From: Paraburkholderia fungorum
Lineage (GTDB): Bacteria; Pseudomonadota; Gammaproteobacteria; Burkholderiales; Burkholderiaceae
Length of the DNA stretch: 64,000 nucleotides
Assembly: GCF_900099835.1 (NCBI RefSeq)
Contig: NZ_FNKP01000002.1
Location: 620,001 to 684,000, forward strand
Reading direction: 5' to 3'
The position numbers and the translations under genes are program-made. Shown here one piece after another: positions 36,779 through 46,786 of this stretch. The stretch's first letter is position 1. The number at the start of each line of letters is the position of its first letter. The notes beneath the pieces were generated by a model that was given only the letters and a program-made list of their open reading frames with translations, was not told the origin of the DNA and did not search any database.

Positions 36779-36992
36779 TAGACAGCGAGCGGGTAAAGTT
36801 GCGCAATGCGGCGAACTCGCTCGTCTCCGGAATAAGCCCTGCTGCGTTGCACCAATGACAAATGCGCGGTCAAAAAGCACAATGAGCGGCTCACCAGCCG
36901 CTGCCGTACCACTGCGTCGAAACATTCGAAACATCGCGTAGCGCGTGCGCCGGCTGAAGCAGGCAGCCATCCACAGACGCACAGGGACTCAA

Positions 36993-38000
36993 ATGATCGA
37001 TTTGCGCAGCGACACCGTAACCCGTCCGACCCAACCGATGCTTGCCGCCATGTCGGCCGCCGAAGTCGGCGACGACGTCTGGGGCGACGACTCCACAGTG
37101 CTGCGTCTGCAAGCCACGGTCGCCGAACGCGCGGGCAAGGAAGCCGGCCTGTTCTTCCCGAGCGGCACGCAAAGCAATCTCGCGGCGTTGATGGCGCATT
37201 GCGCGCGCGGCGACGAATACATCGTCGGCCAGCTCGCGCACACGTACAAATACGAAGGCGGCGGCGCGGCGGTGCTCGGCAGCATCCAGCCGCAGCCGCT
37301 CGAAAATGCCGCCGACGGTTCGATCCCACTGGAGAAAATCGCCGCCGCCATCAAACCGATCGACAACCACTTCGCGCGCACGCGGTTGCTGGCGCTGGAA
37401 AACACCATCGGCGGAAAGGTGCTACCGGCGGGGTATGTCGCCGAGGCCGTTCAACTGGCGCGTCAACGCGGGCTGTCCGCTCACCTGGACGGCGCGCGCG
37501 TGTACAACGCGGCGGTCGCGTCGGGCAAGCCGGTTGCGGCGTTGTGCGAGCCGTTCGACTCCGTGTCGATCTGCTTCTCGAAGGGATTGGGTGCGCCGGT
37601 CGGCTCGGTGCTGGTCGGCAGCCAGGCGTTGATCGATGTCGCTCATCGCTGGCGCAAGGTGCTGGGCGGCGGCATGCGCCAGGCCGGGGTGCTCGCGGCA
37701 GCTTGCCTGTACGCGCTGGATCACAACGTCGAGCGCCTCGCCGACGACCACGCGAACGCCGCGCATCTGGCTGCGGGTCTGGAATCGATCGATCAGGTCA
37801 AGGTGCAGTCCGTCGCCACCAACATGGTGTTCGCGCAATTCCCGCAGCAGCATTGCGCGCCGCTCGAAGCGTGGTTGAACGAGCGGGGCATTCTCACGCA
37901 GATGCTGTACGCGTCGCGATTCGTTACGCATAAAGACGTGTCGCGTGCCGATATCGATACGTTTATTGCCGCCGTGAAGGGTTATTTTGCCGCGCATTGA
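36993..38000 (+). CDS. ltaE: Low-specificity L-threonine aldolase
   Basis: A 335-aa PLP enzyme cleaving threonine/allo-threonine to glycine and acetaldehyde. It opens with IDLRSDTVTRPTQPMLAAMSAAEVGDDVWGDDSTV, has LFFPSGTQSNLAALMAHC for phosphate binding, and SVSICFSKGLGAPVGSVLVG with the PLP Lys. The ATG at 36993 starts exactly at the family N-terminus. It ends just before a strong shared terminator. Gap to the SRPBCC gene is about 210 bp. Confidence 0.95.
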   Translation: MIDLRSDTVTRPTQPMLAAMSAAEVGDDVWGDDSTVLRLQATVAERAGKEAGLFFPSGTQSNLAALMAHCARGDEYIVGQLAHTYKYEGGGAAVLGSIQPQPLENAADGSIPLEKIAAAIKPIDNHFARTRLLALENTIGGKVLPAGYVAEAVQLARQRGLSAHLDGARVYNAAVASGKPVAALCEPFDSVSICFSKGLGAPVGSVLVGSQALIDVAHRWRKVLGGGMRQAGVLAAACLYALDHNVERLADDHANAAHLAAGLESIDQVKVQSVATNMVFAQFPQQHCAPLEAWLNERGILTQMLYASRFVTHKDVSRADIDTFIAAVKGYFAAH

Positions 38001-38056
38001 TCGGCGGTGGATTGCCGGGTTTAGACCTGGCGATTCTCAGAGATAAGAGAAAAAAC

Positions 38057-38092
38057 AAAACGGGCGCGCTGTGTTAGCAGCGCGCCCGTTTT
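38057..38092. terminator. Strong bidirectional terminator between ltaE and MFS gene
   Basis: A perfect 15-bp stem (AAAACGGGCGCGCTG with CAGCGCGCCCGTTTT) around the loop TGTTAG, with A and T runs serving both strands. It sits exactly between two convergent stops. Confidence 0.92.
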
Positions 38093-39538
38093 CTATTTCG
38101 CCGACGCCTTCACATGACCGCCCGCGCGATGCGACGGCGCGAACAGCCGCAATCCGCTCGCCAGGCTTGCCGCTCCGGCGAAGAACGCGCCCGCGCCGAG
38201 CGCGAGCGTCGGACCATGGCGGCCCGCGATCCCAAAGCTCAACGCGACCAGCGCCGCGCCCGTGGTCTGCCCGAGCAGCCGCGCGGTCGCGACGATCCCG
38301 CTGGCGCCGCCGCTGCGTTCCGGCGGCGCGCTGGCCATCAGCGCCTTCAGATTCGGTGACTGGAAAAAGCCGAAGCCCGCGCCGCAAACGGCCATCCGTA
38401 TTCCGATGTCGAGCACATGCGGGTGCGCGGGCAACAACGCCAGCGACGCCATCCCGGCCGACAACACCGCCAGTCCGATCGCGCCCAGCAAGCCAGGCGG
38501 ATAGCGATCCGACAGATTGCCCGCGAGCGGCGCGGCCAGCGCTACCACCACGGGCCACGGCGTCATCAGGAAGCCGGTTTCGACCTGGCTCCGATGCAGC
38601 ACATCCTCGAAATAGAACGGCAGCGACACGAACGCGAGACCTTGCGCGGCGAACGAACACACGGCTGTCAAAGCCGACAACGCGAACACCGGCCGCTTGA
38701 ACAGATCGACCGGCAGCATCGGCGCGGGGTGGCCGCTTTCGCGGCGAATCATCAGGTAGCCGAACACCACGGCAATCGCCGCCGCGCTCAGCACCAGTTG
38801 CGTCGACGCCCGCTGTGCCGCTTCGCCGAGCGCAAAAATCAGCGCGGAGAAGGTGATCACGTTCAGCAGCGCGGCGACCGGATCGAAAGCGTGCTTGCCG
38901 CGCGTGGTCTGCGGCAGCGCCGGCCACGCGAAGGTCAGCGCGATCACGCCGAGCGGCACGTTCACGGCAAAGAGCCACGGCCAGGTCGCGAACGACAGGA
39001 TCAGCGATGCCACCGTCGGCCCGACCGCGAACGACACGCCGACGATCAGCGCATTCACCCCGAGGCCGCGTCCGAGCCGGTGCGGCGGATAGAGATAGCG
39101 GATCAGCGCGGTATTCACGCTCATGATCGCGCTCGCGCCAAGACCTTGCAGGATGCGGGCGGCGGCGAGCAACGGCAGCGTCGAAGCCAGCGAGCACGCA
39201 AGCGACGCCACCGTGAACAGCGCAATGCCGCCGATGTAAATCCGCCGATGCCCGACGATATCGCCCAGCGCGGCGAGCGGCAGCAACGTGGCGACCAACG
39301 CAAGCTGGTACGCGTTGATGATCCACACCGAGGCAGCGGGCGCCGCGTGCAGATCGGCGGCGATGGTGGGCAGGGCGGTGTTGGCGATTGCCGTGTCGAG
39401 CGTCGCGAGGGCGACGGCGAGCATGATCGCCGTCATCGCGCGTCGATTGGCGGCGGACATGGGGCCGTCCGCGGGAAGTGTTGATTCGATCGTGGCGCTG
39501 GGTTTATCGGACAACGCGAGACTCGTCGGGTTATGCAT
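38093..39538 (-). CDS. MFS drug exporter, DHA2 (14-TM) family
   Basis: A 481-aa proton antiporter of the EmrB/QacA type. The motif LDTAIANTALPTIAADL in helix 1 and GDIVGHRRIYIGGIALF (motif A) after helix 2 are typical, with ARILQGLGASAIMSVNTALI (motif B/C region) in helix 4 and about 14 hydrophobic helices. No membrane-fusion partner (EmrA) or regulator gene adjoins, so the transported compound is unknown. The start at 39538 gives an about 30-residue polar lead; the ATG 26 codons further (MSAANRRAM) is also plausible. Confidence 0.92.
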   Translation of the reverse strand: MHNPTSLALSDKPSATIESTLPADGPMSAANRRAMTAIMLAVALATLDTAIANTALPTIAADLHAAPAASVWIINAYQLALVATLLPLAALGDIVGHRRIYIGGIALFTVASLACSLASTLPLLAAARILQGLGASAIMSVNTALIRYLYPPHRLGRGLGVNALIVGVSFAVGPTVASLILSFATWPWLFAVNVPLGVIALTFAWPALPQTTRGKHAFDPVAALLNVITFSALIFALGEAAQRASTQLVLSAAAIAVVFGYLMIRRESGHPAPMLPVDLFKRPVFALSALTAVCSFAAQGLAFVSLPFYFEDVLHRSQVETGFLMTPWPVVVALAAPLAGNLSDRYPPGLLGAIGLAVLSAGMASLALLPAHPHVLDIGIRMAVCGAGFGFFQSPNLKALMASAPPERSGGASGIVATARLLGQTTGAALVALSFGIAGRHGPTLALGAGAFFAGAASLASGLRLFAPSHRAGGHVKASAK

Positions 39539-40215
39539 GCCGTATAGCGCGACGTGTCTGCGAGAGACGCGGCGCGGTCGTGATAAGCGGCAGGGTTTGC
39601 GTGAGATGAAATGCGCAGGCTCTTACAACAAAGGAGGCCATGCGCGCGGCGAATGTAGCGATTGTTACAGAGACGCGCCAAGTCTGCTGCGCGGCGCTCG
39701 CACAGAAAGCTGTTCGTATGCGTGCCCGTTTGAATCTCAATTTACGCAACTAACTGTCAAGCGCGAAAGGCATCTACGAAACTGATCCGCTCTCACCTTG
39801 TCACACGCGTTTCCAGCACAACCGTTCAGCAGATGAAGGAGGTGATTTGACCACGACTCGTAGCGATCCCTTTGTTCATGCACGCGACATGACCTCGACA
39901 TGTAGCGAAAAAATAATGACGTTGCCAGGCTCGCAAAAACCTTCACGGATGCGCAATCGTTTGCCTGATTTGTGCGAGCCGATGCACGCGCGCAGTGCTG
40001 CCCCGCCGCGATTTGCACCGCCCGTGTGCGCGAAACCGTTGCAGCGGCGCGTGTCGCCGGGCATGGCATGTGCGTGAGCAAGCGCTCGCACTGGCCGGTG
40101 TCCGGCAGCCGTAAAATGTCCTACTCTGTTTGTTAACCCGCCTGACCGGCACGCGCCTCCCGTCCGTCACCTGTGCGGTTCGCGTATGTCGCGTCGTTCT
40201 TTCCCGGAGGCTTCG
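39539..40215. other. Intergenic, 677 bp, divergent promoters
   Basis: The stretch between the MFS gene and glgP. Short frames exist but none has a convincing start site and residue pattern. One 37-codon frame at 39630 has AAAGGAGG only 2 nt from its ATG, too close to count. Expected to hold the MFS and glgP promoters. Confidence 0.4.
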
Positions 40216-42669
40216 ATGACAGCCGTCGATCTGGAATTCGACCAGCTCAACAGTACCGTCGACGCGCTACGGCGCTCAATTTCCAATCGCATGATGTACG
40301 GCGTCGGCAAGGACGCTGTCACCGCGCATCCGCATGACTGGCTGCACGCGGCGGCGCTCGCTGTGCGCGACCGGCTGGTTGCGCGCTGGATGAAAACCAC
40401 GCGCCTGCAATACGAACAGGACGTCAAACGTGTCTATTACCTGTCGATGGAATTCCTGATCGGCAGAACCTTTACGAATGCGTTGCTCGCGCTCGGCATT
40501 CACGACCAGATGAAGGAAGCGCTCGCGAGTCTCGGTGTGGATATGGACACGCTGACCGATATCGAGCCCGACGCCGCGCTCGGCAACGGCGGCCTCGGCC
40601 GTCTCGCGGCCTGTTTTCTCGATTCGATGGCGACGCTCGGCATCCCCGGTTTCGGCTACGGGATTCGCTACGAGTATGGGATGTTCCGTCAGGAGATCGT
40701 CAACGGCGAGCAGGTCGAGGCGCCGGATTACTGGTTGCGCGCGGGCAATCCGTGGGAATTTCCGCGCTCCGAGATCAAGTACATGGTGCACTTCGGCGGC
40801 CGCACGGTGCAGCGTGGCGAACACGTCGAGTGGATCGACACCCAGCACGTGAACGCGACCGCTTACGATACGGTCATTCCAGGCTACGCGACCGACGCGA
40901 CCAACACGCTGCGTTTGTGGTCCGCGCGCGCGACCGAAGAGCTCGATCTCGGCGCGTTCAATCGCGGCGATTATCGGAATGCGGTCGATACGAAGAACAT
41001 GTCGGAGAACGTGTCGCGTCTGCTGTATCCGGACGACTCGACACCGGCCGGCCGTGAATTGCGTTTGCGTCAGGAGTACTTTTTCGTCTCGGCGACGATG
41101 CAGGATCTGATTCGCCGATATCAACGCACGCACAGTACATTCGGGCGTTTCAGCGAAAAGGTCGCGGTGCATCTGAACGATACGCACCCCGTGCTTGCGA
41201 TTCCCGAGTTGATGCGTTTGCTGGTGGACATACATCATCTGCCTTGGGACAAGGCGTGGAAGCACGTCACGCAGATTTTCTCGTACACGAATCACACGTT
41301 GATGCCCGAAGCGCTCGAAACGTGGGACGTCGAGATGCTTGCACGTTTGCTGCCGCGCCATCTCGAGATTATCTTCGAGATCAATGCGCAGTTTTTGAAG
41401 CACGTGAGCGAGCAGTCGGGGCACGACGGCGAGATGATCCGCCGCATTTCTCTCGTCGACGAATACGGGCAGCGGCGCGTGCGAATGGCGTATCTGGCGA
41501 TCGTCGCGAGTCACAAGGTGAACGGCGTGTCGAAGCTGCATTCGCAACTGATGACACGCGATATCTTCGCCGACTTCGCGCGCGTCTATCCCGACCGCTT
41601 CACGAATGTGACCAATGGCATTACGCCGCGTCGCTGGCTTGCACAGGCGAGTCCGTCGCTGTCGTCGCTGATCGATCAGCAGATCGGCAAACATTGGCGC
41701 AGCAATCTGTTCGAGCTGGAGCAACTGCGAAATCTGCGCACCGATAGCGGTTTTATCGACGCGTTCCGCGAGGCCAAGCGGCAGAGCAAATTGCGGCTTG
41801 TGCATCGGCTCGCGCATCACACGAAGCTGCATTTCGATCCGGAAGCGCTGTTCGATTTGCAGGTCAAGCGCATTCACGAATACAAGCGGCAACTGCTCAA
41901 CCTGCTGCATGTGATCGTGCGATACAACCAGATTCGCGAGAACCCCGAGCGCGACTGGGTGCCGCGTGTCGTGCTGTTCGCGGGCAAGGCGGCGTCCGCG
42001 TACCGGATGGCGAAGACGATCATCAAACTGATCGGCGATGTCAGCCAGAAGGTCAATCACGATCCGCTGATCGGCGACCGGTTGAAGGTGGTGTTCGTGC
42101 CGAACTACGGCGTGAGCGTTGCCGAGTTGATCATTCCGGCCGCCGATCTGTCCGAGCAGATTTCGATGGCCGGCACGGAGGCATCTGGCACCGGCAACAT
42201 GAAGCTCGCGCTCAACGGTGCGCTGACGATCGGCACGATGGACGGCGCGAACATCGAGATCTGCGATGCGGTAGGCCGCGAGAACATTTTCATCTTCGGC
42301 CATACCGCTGATGAAGTGGATTCGTTGCGCGCGACCGGTTACCGGCCACGGCAAATCTACGAGGAAAACGCGGAACTGCGCATGGCGCTCGACCAGATTC
42401 GCACAGGCTTTTTCTCACCGGACGACCCGCTGCGCTTCTCGGACATCTTCCACACGCTGGTCGATTGGGGCGATCACTACATGGTGCTCGCCGACTTCGC
42501 GGCATTCGCGAAAGCGCAGGACGAAGTGGACGCGCGTTTCGTCGACAAGCGCGCGTGGACGGAGAGCGCGATCGAGAACGTCGCCGGCATGGGGCAGTTT
42601 TCTTCGGACCGTACGATCGGCGAATATGCGCGAAACATCTGGCACGTGAATCCGCTGAATATGGAATGA
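40216..42669 (+). CDS. glgP: Glycogen/starch/alpha-glucan phosphorylase
   Basis: An 817-aa GT35 phosphorylase releasing glucose 1-phosphate from storage glucan. It contains YYLSMEFLIGRTFTNALLALG, EPDAALGNGGLGRLAACFLDSMATLGIPGFGYGIRYEYG, and the PLP-lysine block EASGTGNMKLALNGALTIGTMDGANIEI. The ATG at 40216 (MTAVDLEF) has CGGAGG 5 nt upstream and is chosen over an in-frame ATG ten codons earlier. It stands alone; the other glycogen genes are not in the window. Confidence 0.96.
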   Translation: MTAVDLEFDQLNSTVDALRRSISNRMMYGVGKDAVTAHPHDWLHAAALAVRDRLVARWMKTTRLQYEQDVKRVYYLSMEFLIGRTFTNALLALGIHDQMKEALASLGVDMDTLTDIEPDAALGNGGLGRLAACFLDSMATLGIPGFGYGIRYEYGMFRQEIVNGEQVEAPDYWLRAGNPWEFPRSEIKYMVHFGGRTVQRGEHVEWIDTQHVNATAYDTVIPGYATDATNTLRLWSARATEELDLGAFNRGDYRNAVDTKNMSENVSRLLYPDDSTPAGRELRLRQEYFFVSATMQDLIRRYQRTHSTFGRFSEKVAVHLNDTHPVLAIPELMRLLVDIHHLPWDKAWKHVTQIFSYTNHTLMPEALETWDVEMLARLLPRHLEIIFEINAQFLKHVSEQSGHDGEMIRRISLVDEYGQRRVRMAYLAIVASHKVNGVSKLHSQLMTRDIFADFARVYPDRFTNVTNGITPRRWLAQASPSLSSLIDQQIGKHWRSNLFELEQLRNLRTDSGFIDAFREAKRQSKLRLVHRLAHHTKLHFDPEALFDLQVKRIHEYKRQLLNLLHVIVRYNQIRENPERDWVPRVVLFAGKAASAYRMAKTIIKLIGDVSQKVNHDPLIGDRLKVVFVPNYGVSVAELIIPAADLSEQISMAGTEASGTGNMKLALNGALTIGTMDGANIEICDAVGRENIFIFGHTADEVDSLRATGYRPRQIYEENAELRMALDQIRTGFFSPDDPLRFSDIFHTLVDWGDHYMVLADFAAFAKAQDEVDARFVDKRAWTESAIENVAGMGQFSSDRTIGEYARNIWHVNPLNME

Positions 42670-42691
42670 CGATTCTTTAGCGAAGAAACGG

Positions 42692-42728
42692 AAAAGGCCG
42701 TGCGCAATTCCAATGCGCACGGCCTTTT
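42692..42728. terminator. Intrinsic terminator after glgP
   Basis: A 15-bp perfect stem (AAAAGGCCGTGCGCA with TGCGCACGGCCTTTT), loop of 7 nt, then T. It serves glgP and, on the other strand, the small lipoprotein gene that converges on it. Confidence 0.9.
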
Positions 42729-42784
42729 TGATGAAGCGTTGCAGATTGCAGCGTGAGCCTATCTATCCGGCTCGCGTTTCGGCT

Positions 42785-42961
42785 TTACCACCTGCCGTGT
42801 CCGCCGTAATAACCGCCCCCGACGCCCACGCTGATGCTAGGCGCGGCATAGTAGCCTGGCGCATAGCCATAGGCCGGAGCCGGGGCGTAAGCGTAAGGCG
42901 GCGCGACGACACAACCGGCGAGCCCCACTGCACATAACGTTGCTATCAATAGTCTGATCAT
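42785..42961 (-). CDS. Small Gly/Tyr/Pro-rich lipoprotein (58 aa)
   Basis: A 58-aa frame with a complete lipoprotein signal (MIRLLIATLCAVGLAGC, lipobox LAGC), then AYAPAPAYGYAPGYYAAPSISVGVGGGYYGGHGRW. The mature 42 residues are low-complexity Tyr/Gly/Ala/Pro. The ribosome binding site GGGAGGAA is ideal. Such Tyr/Gly-rich mini-lipoproteins are common in Burkholderiaceae envelopes, with no known function. Confidence 0.75.
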   Translation of the reverse strand: MIRLLIATLCAVGLAGCVVAPPYAYAPAPAYGYAPGYYAAPSISVGVGGGYYGGHGRW

Positions 42962-43123
42962 GATTTCCTCCCTTTGCAGGCTTTAGCATTGGAGAAATGG
43001 CACGCGCGATTCGTTCGGTCTCGCATGTGACGGCAAATTACCTGCGCGCGCTTTTGCAGGGCTTCATTAACAGTTGCTTACGTTCGTGCGTGTTGATCGG
43101 CCGGCTTGACTCGGCGAAGCCGC

Positions 43124-44230
43124 TCAGGGCGCAAAGCTCTCGCTCGCCTTCGCCGCATACAATCCCAACTGACCGCGCGAAAAATCGAACAGCACGTCAA
43201 TGTTCTGCATCGCCATCAAGCCCACCACGATGCGGTTCGTATCCGGTTTCGCCTTGACGATCGTCACCTGGGCCTTCTCGTAGCGGTGCGTCCACGACCC
43301 CACGCCGATCGCCGTCTCATAGTTGCCCTGGTTGAGAACCTTGCCGATCTCGTCGTCGCCGGTCCAGGTCGGGGCCTTGTCCATTTCGATGCGGATCATC
43401 CCGGAGGTGCCGGTCGCGAACACCAGCGGCGCGCAGAAGGTCATCTTGTCGCCGACCCGTACGCAGCCGGTGGGCCATTGCGACGCGCCATTTTTCGACG
43501 CCGCCATCGGCACCATCGTGTAGTCCTTCGTGAGCGCGTCCGACGGACTCAGCAGCAGAAACGGCTTCGCGACGTTCGCGCGCACGAGGTACCGTTGACC
43601 GATGCTGCCCGGCAGTGCGCGCAACGGTTGGGTGCAGCAATTCTCGCCGGGCAGGTCGGCACCGACGCCCGCGATACCGGAAAACGCCCAGCCGAATTCG
43701 CCGGTATAGCCGTCGATGGCGACGCAACCACGCGCGCCGGACTGGCAGCGCACGGTATCGACAGCCTGCACGACGACCGGCGCGGCTTTCGTGGCGGCCA
43801 CGCTGAACGGCACGGTGACCAGCGACCCCACCACCTCGGAGCCGTTCGCGAGCGCGTGCGACGTGACGCCACCGGCGCCTGGATAGCTCGACCCCGGCAG
43901 CGCCGAGCGCAGCACACGCACGCCTTGTGTGCCGGTGTCCAATGCGACATAGCGCGGCGTGCCGTCGAGCTGGACCGGCAGGCCGAGGCGCGCGTGATCC
44001 TCGTCGGCGCGCTCGACGTGCAGCGGAATCAGCAGGCCGTCACGTCCACCGTTGATCAGCGTGGCATTGACGGCGGGCGGCGTGGGCGGCGGAAAGGTGG
44101 TGCCGCAGCCGGTCAGCGCGACAGAGGCGAGCAGCATGGCCGCACTGGCGCGACGCCGATTGATCGACAGGAAGGCTGGCAAACGAAGACGAACATACCG
44201 GCGGGCGGCATCGAGAGACGGCAGGGACAT
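43124..44230 (-). CDS. Lipoprotein with aspartyl-protease-like DTG motif (DUF3443-like)
   Basis: A 368-aa predicted lipoprotein (signal ASAAMLLASVALTGC). The mature part starts with a Pro-rich linker; then VQLDGTPRYVALDTGTQGVRVL carries the hydrophobic-Asp-Thr-Gly signature of retropepsin-like barrels. A second pseudo-repeat late in the protein (RIVVGLMAMQNIDVLFDFSRGQLGLY) has the matching GxxxxxxxDVxxDxxxGxLGL shape. Several Cys pairs suggest disulfides. It resembles DUF3443 proteins; protease activity is not implied. The n-region before the signal is long, so the true start may be internal. Confidence 0.65.
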   Translation of the reverse strand: MSLPSLDAARRYVRLRLPAFLSINRRRASAAMLLASVALTGCGTTFPPPTPPAVNATLINGGRDGLLIPLHVERADEDHARLGLPVQLDGTPRYVALDTGTQGVRVLRSALPGSSYPGAGGVTSHALANGSEVVGSLVTVPFSVAATKAAPVVVQAVDTVRCQSGARGCVAIDGYTGEFGWAFSGIAGVGADLPGENCCTQPLRALPGSIGQRYLVRANVAKPFLLLSPSDALTKDYTMVPMAASKNGASQWPTGCVRVGDKMTFCAPLVFATGTSGMIRIEMDKAPTWTGDDEIGKVLNQGNYETAIGVGSWTHRYEKAQVTIVKAKPDTNRIVVGLMAMQNIDVLFDFSRGQLGLYAAKASESFAP

Positions 44231-44679
44231 GGATCACGCTTCGCAAAAGGGCGGGTCCCTGACCGGGCGCGGCATCGTTGGCGGTAAGCCGGGTGCCGGA
44301 CGGTGCCTGCGGCGATCGCCATGTGGATGGCCGCAGCGTGGCGGAGAAGCCGGGCGCTTGCGAAAGCCCGCGGGGAAGGGACACGCGATGACAGGAGCGG
44401 CGACTCTACAGGGCCGCTCGAGTGAGATTGCAAAGATGTGTCAACGTGCGCGACGACGGCGCGTTTGCAGCCGGTGACGGGCTGGGATTGACGGGGGCGA
44501 TCGCCGGGATGATGGTGCGGGCGGGCCATATCGTATCGGGAGTGCGGCGGCAGGGACCGATTCCTTCTGATCCGCGCGGGCCCGTTACGTCATGAACAGA
44601 TTGCAAACGAAGCGGCCGCCGCGCTGAAATTCACGCGCGGGGCCATGCCTGCCACTTCGGATGAGATTGCGTGCAGCGC
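44231..44679. other. Intergenic, about 450 bp
   Basis: Between the lipoprotein start and the DUF6232 gene stop. No credible gene; one hairpin (GAGCGGC / GCCGCTC, 44395-44419) of unclear role. Confidence 0.35.
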
Positions 44680-45063
44680 TCAGCTCTTCGCAGCAGCCGC
44701 CTTCGCTTCATTCACGGCCGCACTGACCCGTTCGACGAACTCGCGATCGGTGCTCATGAGCGCCTCACGTTCGCCGGTGGCCGTCTGCACGATCAGACGA
44801 TGCGTGATGTCCTGCGTCGCCCATGTGAGCCAGCCGACAACGGTCAGCATGACGCCGCACACGATGCCGACCGGCGAGCGGAATATCCCACCGACTACAG
44901 CGCCGACCAGGCCGATCAGCGAAATAAGGCGCGGCAGCAGTTTGTTTTTCGGCACGGTGACGACCTGCACGCCGACGATGTCGCGCAGCGGAAAGACCTG
45001 TCCGGCCGACGAGAGTGCGTTACGCGTGACCGACACGCCGCGATCATTGAAAGGTGTTTCCAT
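44680..45063 (-). CDS. DUF6232-family membrane protein
   Basis: A 127-aa protein. A short soluble start (METPFNDRGVSVTRNALSSAGQVFPLRDIVGVQV) leads to two adjacent hydrophobic helices (LLPRLISLIGLVGAVVGGIF and VGIVCGVMLTVVGWLTW), then a soluble end LIVQTATGEREALMSTDREFVERVSAAVNEAK. This arrangement fits the DUF6232 (QacE-annotated) family of unknown role. The ATG at 45063 matches the family start; longer frames are spurious. It is the last ordinary chromosomal gene before the mobile remnants and polysaccharide region. Confidence 0.72.
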   Translation of the reverse strand: METPFNDRGVSVTRNALSSAGQVFPLRDIVGVQVVTVPKNKLLPRLISLIGLVGAVVGGIFRSPVGIVCGVMLTVVGWLTWATQDITHRLIVQTATGEREALMSTDREFVERVSAAVNEAKAAAAKS

Positions 45064-45308
45064 CGAGTCGAATACAAGCGGTAGCAAAGCGCGCAGCGTA
45101 CCAGACTTTACTTTCCTAACGTTATGGGGATTTCGCTGGCCGCTAACCGTTGCCGTGCATGCCACTGATCGCGCATTGCGTAAAATTTAGAAATATGGAA
45201 ATTTATGAATAAATTTTGAATCCCGGAGTCAATCGCTGCCATACGATGGTGTCCCGGGCTCCCCACAGACTGGAACTCGGCCTTACGGAAAGCTTCGCAG
45301 AAGGCCGA

Positions 45309-45800
45309 TTATGCCAAGTCGTTGATTATGGAAAGTAGCACGCCGGAGCTCGCCCCGATATCTGATGGAAAGCGGCAAGCACGAATTCCGGTCTTTGCAT
45401 AATCACGCGCCTTCAGGAAGTTGAGCAGCGAGTCAGGTGCCCGATAGCGGGGGACTTTGCTTCCTGGTTCGTGACGCCTGGCAAGCGCGCGCTCCTTTAT
45501 ATTCAGGTCGGCTTCGACGTAATGGTGCGTCGTGACGGGGCTCTCATGTCCGAGCCACAGCGCGGCGCGGATATCCACGCCAGCCTGTAGCAAGTGCATG
45601 GCCGTGGTGTGCCGGATGGTATGGGGCGATACGTGCCGCTCCCCCAGACCGGGAGAGGAACGGACTGAGTTCCTGGCAGCCAACGTCAGCCTCAACACGA
45701 CATTGGCTCTCGTCGTTGCGTGACCGTTCCAATTCGGAAGCAGCGACGATGTCGGCTGGAATTCCCGATTGACCCGCAACCATGCCCGTGCCGTTTTCAC
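45309..45800 (-). pseudogene. Tyrosine recombinase, C-terminal fragment
   Basis: Only the C-terminal catalytic part of a phage-type integrase is left. It has RHVSPHTIRHTTAMHLLQAGVDI (the HxxR box), ALWLGHESPVTTHHYVEADLNIKERALAR (second His and the nucleophile Tyr) and PRYRAPDSLLNFLKAR. The first catalytic Arg region and everything before it are missing. The A-L-W-L-G-H-E-S...Y-V-E-A-D pattern is that of recombinases found in RIT (recombinase-in-trio) elements. Its 5' end runs into IS-like sequence, so it has been cut by a later event. Confidence 0.8.
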
Positions 45801-45819
45801 GGTAGAGCGCTAAAGCGGC

Positions 45820-46181
45820 ACACTGTCATCGCCGACGGCGCGAGCTACAGCATCGAACGCGCAGAGACCTTCTCACGCGCGGGTGTGACTCCCGTCATCC
45901 CACCGCCGGCCCATGCTGGCGTGCACGGCGACGAGGACACACGCTGGCATGATCAGAGCGTCAAATACATCCAGAACAAAGGTATTTACGCATTCCACAA
46001 GAAATACGGCTATGGTCTGCGCTCGCGAGTTGAGACACGAATCTCGCGCATCAAGCGCTGCATTGGCGCGACCCTGCTAACGAAGAGGATCGCCTCGCAG
46101 CAGAGAGAGGGCGTCATCATCGCCAACCTCATTAACCTGCGGAACGGCTTTGGCAAGCCGGTTTGCCGCAAAAATGCCTAG
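45820..46181 (+). pseudogene. IS5-family transposase, C-terminal fragment
   Basis: The last about 120 residues of an IS5-type DDE transposase: HTVIADGASYSIERAETFSRAGVTPVIPPPAHA (second catalytic Asp region), RWHDQSVKYIQNKG, then KKYGYGLRSRVETRISRIKRCIGATLLTKRIASQQREGVIIANLINLRNGFGKPVC, which contains the catalytic Glu and the closing signature. The upstream half is missing and the sequence abuts the integrase fragment, so it is inactive. No terminal inverted repeats were found by eye. Confidence 0.82.
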
Positions 46182-46300
46182 TCGCGTCCGTAGCACGGGA
46201 ACTCATACCTTTTCGAACAAAACCCACCCGCAAGTATGAGGGGCACAGGCGATCCACTTGCATTCAGTGAGCGCCGTTCCGACCTCGACTTGAACTCACT

Positions 46301-46420
46301 TTATTTATTCTCCCGATCGTCTTTAGGCGTTCTTGAACGCGCAACGCACAGGGCGCATACAAACACGCCGATAACCACGCCGATGAGTAAACACGCAGCA
46401 TGCGTGAAAAAACTTACCAT
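46301..46420 (-). CDS. Possible tiny membrane protein (39 aa)
   Basis: A 39-aa frame, MVSFFTHAACLLIGVVIGVFVCALCVARSRTPKDDRENK: one hydrophobic helix and a charged tail, with AAGGGG a few bases upstream of the ATG. It is similar in layout to small phage-type DUF3789-like proteins. It lies in the mobile-remnant strip and may be phage-derived. Support is moderate only. Confidence 0.4.
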   Translation of the reverse strand: MVSFFTHAACLLIGVVIGVFVCALCVARSRTPKDDRENK

Positions 46421-46786
46421 CCTTGACCCCTTAGCAATGTCAAACTTTCCGCGTCGTAAAACGACCTGGTGCGGCGCTGGGTCATGCGCCCCAGCCCCCG
46501 GCGCGTCAGGCGATGTCCCACAGGCAGTTGAAAGCTGGGACGGCGGAAGTTGCATAGGTTAGGCAGACTTCAGATCAGGGTCAACGACTTTTTCCGCAGT
46601 GAGATGAAATAATTTTGAAAGAAATCGAATGTCGTTCGTGCCGCTGTTTTCCACGGTGGTTCCGAGCTTCCGGAAGGCCAGTGCAACACGGCCTCAACGG
46701 GTGCCCGTTACGATTCGGCATCGGGTGCGGGCGCGCTGGAGTCAGCCTGGGTAGGCGCCCGGTAGAGTTGGGGTCACCTCAGCGGG

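Noticed and set aside
39630..39752. A short frame directly after AAAGGAGG
   Set aside because: Only 2 nt between the ribosome binding site and the ATG, and no domain-like pattern in the translation.
39876..40091. A 71-codon minus-strand frame upstream of glgP
   Set aside because: No ribosome binding site and no convincing residue pattern.
40276..42354. A 692-codon frame antisense to glgP
   Set aside because: Shadow frame; the sense gene has all phosphorylase motifs.
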